DNA from: Maribacter sp.
Lineage (GTDB): Bacteria; Bacteroidota; Bacteroidia; Flavobacteriales; Flavobacteriaceae
Reading direction: 5' to 3'
Length of the DNA: 34,250 nt
NCBI GenBank assembly: GCA_029287355.1
Contig: JARFRH010000148.1
Coordinates: 1 to 34,250 of the forward strand
Below are positions 31,581 through 34,250 of the stretch, one piece after another. The notes below the pieces were generated by a model. It saw nothing but the letters and a program-made list of their open reading frames with translations. It had not been told where the DNA came from and did not search any database. The translations under genes were made by a program, and so were the position numbers. Each line of letters opens with the position of its first letter. Within the stretch, counting starts at the first letter, position 1.

Positions 31581-32630
31581 ATGAAAACAATTTTACTCAT
31601 TGAGGATGATAGGGCCCTTCGTGAAAACACCGAAGAGCTTCTAGAGCTTTCAGGTTATTCGGTAATAACAGCGCCTAATGGAAAAGTAGGTATTAAGGTG
31701 GCCAAAGAAAATCTACCCGATATCATTATCTGCGATATCATGATGCCGATGATTGATGGCTATGGAGTTTTAGCAGCTCTTTCTGCTGAAGAGACCACCA
31801 AACACATTCCCTTTATCTTCCTTTCCGCTAAAACGGAGCATAAGGAAATCCGAAAGGGGATGGATTTGGGCGCGGACGATTATTTGACCAAACCCTTTGA
31901 GGAAGAAGACCTTTTAAGCGCTGTTGAGAGTAGACTCGCCAAAGCACAAATTCTTGCACGAGTCCTCAATGAAAAAAAGGAAGCGCTCCCTTCAGAGGCC
32001 GAAATGCGCACCTTACATGAACTGAAGAATTTTTTTGACGATAATGGGGAGCAGGTCGATTTCAACCAAGGTGAAACCGTCTACATCGAAGGTTCGCGTT
32101 CCAATAAAATCTATTTAATTCTAAAAGGGGTCGTCAAATGCCATAATATGGACGAGGATGGAAAAGAATTGATTACCTCTTTGTATCGCGCAGATGATTT
32201 TTTGGGCTTTACTTCGTTCATGAACAACATACCATACCAAGAATCAGCCACGGCAATAGAAAATGTTCGGCTTGCAGGAATATCAAAGGAAAATCTAATG
32301 TCCATTTTGGAAAAGAACCATACGATTTCATTGGAACTGATGGAACTATTGACAAACGATATTACCGAAATAAAAGCACAATTGCTGCAGATGGCCTATA
32401 GTTCAGTGCGTAAGAAGACAGCCCAGACACTGCTACAGTTTGCCAGAATCATGGACACAAAGACCGAAGAACCCATCAAAATATCTCGAAACGATCTCGC
32501 TAGTGTCGCCGGTATCGCTACTGAAAGTTTAATTCGTACGTTGTCAGGATTCAGAAAAGAGGGACTTATCTCCATTGAGGGTCGGAATATTAGAATAATG
32601 GAGTTGAAGGCACTACAGTATGTGAGTTAA
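31581..32630 (+). CDS. response regulator: receiver domain fused to CRP/FNR-type DNA-binding module
   Basis: This 349-residue protein has a CheY-like receiver (1-120: acidic pair Asp 9-Asp 10, phospho-Asp 52, Lys 104). A cyclic-nucleotide-fold domain (about 145-255) and a Crp-type winged helix (about 275-345) follow. In the recognition helix, IATESLIRTLSGF, Glu 315 and Arg 319 align with the Glu and Arg that contact G and C of TGA half-sites in CRP and FNR. In the nucleotide pocket the Glu and Arg that bind cAMP are replaced (FLGFTSF and YQESATA), and no FeS cysteine set is present. Activity is therefore probably set by phosphorylation from the adjacent kinase. It is the best in-window candidate for the TGAY-N4-RTCA sites. 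Confidence 0.9.
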   Translation: MKTILLIEDDRALRENTEELLELSGYSVITAPNGKVGIKVAKENLPDIIICDIMMPMIDGYGVLAALSAEETTKHIPFIFLSAKTEHKEIRKGMDLGADDYLTKPFEEEDLLSAVESRLAKAQILARVLNEKKEALPSEAEMRTLHELKNFFDDNGEQVDFNQGETVYIEGSRSNKIYLILKGVVKCHNMDEDGKELITSLYRADDFLGFTSFMNNIPYQESATAIENVRLAGISKENLMSILEKNHTISLELMELLTNDITEIKAQLLQMAYSSVRKKTAQTLLQFARIMDTKTEEPIKISRNDLASVAGIATESLIRTLSGFRKEGLISIEGRNIRIMELKALQYVS

Positions 32631-32652
32631 GGATTTGGTTTTTTACTTAAGC

Positions 32653-32695
32653 TGATTAATATCATAAATTACAATCGGTCGCATGACTATTTTTG
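32653..32695 (+). promoter_or_regulatory. operator and -7 box before the first universal stress gene
   Basis: The palindrome TGATtaatATCA (32653-32664) is followed after 23 bases by TATTTTTG (32688-32695), a perfect TAnnTTTG box. The start codon is 18 bases downstream at 32713. This is the best-matched of the modules. Confidence 0.72.
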
Positions 32696-32712
32696 TTGAC
32701 CAAGCCATTTGA

Positions 32713-33549
32713 ATGAACCATATTTTAATCCCCACAGATTTTTCCGGTAATTCTTGGAACGCTTTAGAATATGCCGTACGGTTCTATAAAAACGACCCTT
32801 GCAACTTCTACATTTTGCATATTGGCGATTTAAGGGAATCATCTGTTGAAAGCAATTCCTTTGCTCTTCCCATAGAAAAGATCAGTCCTTCCATAAAAAA
32901 TAAGTTGAACTTATTTTTTGAAGGTATATCGCTTTTACCCGGTAACCAAAAACACCATTTTATTGCACTTCAAGAATACGGAAGTTTTATCGATATTATG
33001 CGTAAAACGGTTCAAGACAAAAAAATAGACCTTATCGTTATGGGCACCAAAGGAGCATCAGGTATAAAGGCCTCAGTGGTTGGCAGCAACACAGGGGATG
33101 TCATTACCAAAGTACCCTGTAATGTATTGGTAATTCCAGAGAATGCCCCAATAAAAATGGCCAAGAAAATCGCCTTCCCTTCGGATTACAACCTTTTCTA
33201 CACCCACCCCATTCTAGAGGTGCTGTCTAAAGTAATGCGAACTTCAAAAGCCAGACTACTAGTTTTGAATGTAACACCGGATTCCTTCAGCCTTACAAAA
33301 TCGCAGAAAAAAAATAAGGCGTATTTACAAGATCATTTGGCGGAAACTTTTCCTAAACTATGTAGTTATCATCACATAGCAGGTAAAAATATCAAGCCTG
33401 CCATCCTGAATTTTGTGACGGACAACGAAGTTGATATGGTAACGATGGTGGCCAAAAACCTGAATTTTTTGCAGCAACTTTTGTTCGACACCGCAATTGA
33501 AAAGTTAAGTTTTCATATGACCGTTCCTCTTTTGGTACTCCACGAGTAG
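32713..33549 (+). CDS. universal stress protein (tandem UspA domains)
   Basis: This 278-residue protein contains two Usp domains. The first starts MNHILIPTDFSGNS and ends with the ATP-binding motif G-x2-G-x9-G-S (GTKGASGIK...VVGSN near 114-129). The second, from about 150 (KKIAFPSDYN), lacks a clear ATP motif. Such proteins are induced in growth arrest, hypoxia and starvation and bind ATP or other ligands. It lies 82 bases after the regulator gene, has its own operator module, and is followed by a second Usp gene with a separate module. Confidence 0.9.
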   Translation: MNHILIPTDFSGNSWNALEYAVRFYKNDPCNFYILHIGDLRESSVESNSFALPIEKISPSIKNKLNLFFEGISLLPGNQKHHFIALQEYGSFIDIMRKTVQDKKIDLIVMGTKGASGIKASVVGSNTGDVITKVPCNVLVIPENAPIKMAKKIAFPSDYNLFYTHPILEVLSKVMRTSKARLLVLNVTPDSFSLTKSQKKNKAYLQDHLAETFPKLCSYHHIAGKNIKPAILNFVTDNEVDMVTMVAKNLNFLQQLLFDTAIEKLSFHMTVPLLVLHE

Positions 33550-33579
33550 GATGCAGTATATCTGGCGGCTTCATTGAAC

Positions 33580-33622
33580 TGACCAATATCATTGATTTTT
33601 GAACCTCTCGCGTCTATTTTTA
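33580..33622 (+). promoter_or_regulatory. operator and -7 box before the second universal stress gene
   Basis: The palindrome TGACcaatATCA (33580-33591) is followed after 23 bases by TATTTTTA (33615-33622), then a ribosome site aaagga and the ATG at 33646. Each of the two adjacent Usp genes thus has its own copy of the module. Confidence 0.7.
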
Positions 33623-33645
33623 TGGAAACGTAGAAAGGAAAACCG

Positions 33646-34250
33646 ATGAAAAAAATATTGATTACCACCGATTTTTCAGCGAACTCAAAGAATGCCGTAC
33701 ACTATGCACTTGATTTGTTCCAAGAAACCCCATGCCACTTTTTTCTTCTGTATGTAAATATGCAAGGTCTAGCCTATATGGAAAAACCTATTTACGATTT
33801 CGGAACGAACATTTTGGTGGAAAAGGAGTCAAAAACGATTGAACAAAAACTAAGGGATTTGGAAAAGTACTTCAAAACGATTTCTGCTACAAAGAACATC
33901 CACCTTTTTACCACGATTCATGAAGAAGGCTATTTTTTGAAATCTATCCGAAAACATATCGAAGAAAACAATATAGAACTTATTGTGATGGGCACCAAAG
34001 GGGCGAATGATGTTAAGGAATTCTTTATGGGAAGTAATGCTGGGGACGTTATCACTAAAGTAGAATGTGATGTTTTGGTCATTCCTGATAAAGCACGATA
34101 TGAGGGTTACGAGGAAGTTGTTTTTGCCACTGACTTTGCTCTACCCTATTTGGATGACATATTGATTGGTATTTCGACTCTTATTTCATCGAAAGCAAGC
34201 AAAATACGGGTACTTTATGTCGCCAAAACCGCGAAACGATTGAGCGATAT
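33646..34250 (+). CDS. universal stress protein (partial, runs off the window)
   Basis: At least 201 residues are visible. The protein opens with MKKILITTDFSANSKNA, a Usp start. The ATP-binding motif GTKGANDVKEFFMGSN (G-x2-G-x9-G-S) lies near 117-132, followed by VLVIPDKA. A second Usp domain begins near 161 (EEVVFATDFA) and is cut by the window end. It is closely similar in layout to the preceding Usp but clearly diverged, so this is an older tandem duplication. Own operator module upstream; a purine-rich ribosome site is visible at about 33634-33639. Confidence 0.88.
   Translation, partial: MKKILITTDFSANSKNAVHYALDLFQETPCHFFLLYVNMQGLAYMEKPIYDFGTNILVEKESKTIEQKLRDLEKYFKTISATKNIHLFTTIHEEGYFLKSIRKHIEENNIELIVMGTKGANDVKEFFMGSNAGDVITKVECDVLVIPDKARYEGYEEVVFATDFALPYLDDILIGISTLISSKASKIRVLYVAKTAKRLSD

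Noticed and set aside
1-34250. CRISPR array, tRNA, rRNA, IS element or prophage
   Set aside because: No direct repeats with regular spacers, no cloverleaf or rRNA-like conserved stretches, no transposase, integrase or structural phage proteins were seen while reading both strands.

Overview
The window looks like a chromosomal piece from a marine-type flavobacterium (Bacteroidota, probably Flavobacteriaceae). The basis is an AT-rich sequence, few Shine-Dalgarno sites, Bacteroidota-type -7 promoter boxes (TAnnTTTG), and lineage-typical families (DUF6090, DUF4386, WG-repeat and YoaP-type proteins). No rRNA, tRNA, IS element, phage or CRISPR array was seen.

Layout. 1-3600: end of an archaeal-type AdoMet synthetase gene, then a loose set of accessory genes (membrane methyltransferase, MDR reductase, small membrane protein plus SRPBCC protein) separated by attC-like half-sites. 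4036-4689 (-): upp. 4861-5946 (-): site-2 protease with CBS domains. 6052-12424 (+): PfkB sugar kinase and DUF302, then flavin-reductase-like protein, M20 peptidase, DUF1611-like P-loop protein, ribosome hibernation factor and B12-dependent ribonucleotide reductase. 12734-14380: membrane protein and slipin. 14609-15148 (-): flavodoxin. 15359-18878 and 19024-21497 (+): zinc-ribbon protein, DUF6090, MDR reductase, DUF4386, serine hydrolase and SRPBCC genes. 21591: second flavodoxin. 22062-23993 (-): membrane protein and metallophosphoesterase. 24061-28193 (-): six-gene run headed by a WG-repeat protein. 28501-29886 (-): DUF2267 and TerB-like proteins around a broken hibernation-factor gene. 29977-32630 (+): PAS histidine kinase and a receiver-CRP/FNR fusion regulator. 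32713-34250 (+): two tandem universal stress proteins, the second cut by the window end.

The main result is a repeated promoter module. Ten 12-bp palindromes TGAY-N4-RTCA lie in front of genes. In twelve promoter directions each is followed, after exactly 23 bases, by an octamer resembling the -7 box. This places the palindrome centre near -40, where class II CRP/FNR activators bind. Directions without a gene lack a good -7 box at that spacing, apart from one AT-rich octamer at 21493-21500. The downstream genes are the site-2 protease, pfkB, flavin reductase, both flavodoxins, the zinc-ribbon protein, the WG-repeat operon, DUF2267, the hibernation-factor pseudogene, the TerB-like protein and both universal stress proteins.

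The window also encodes a plausible regulator: a phospho-receiver fused to a CRP/FNR module that keeps the Glu and Arg expected to read a TGA half-site but has lost the cAMP-binding residues. It sits beside a histidine kinase whose first PAS domain has a His aligned with the FixL haem ligand. The gene content (pfkB, class II RNR, universal stress proteins, hibernation factor, M50-CBS protease) parallels the mycobacterial DosR dormancy regulon. I infer an independently evolved low-oxygen or dormancy regulon; this is a hypothesis from sequence.
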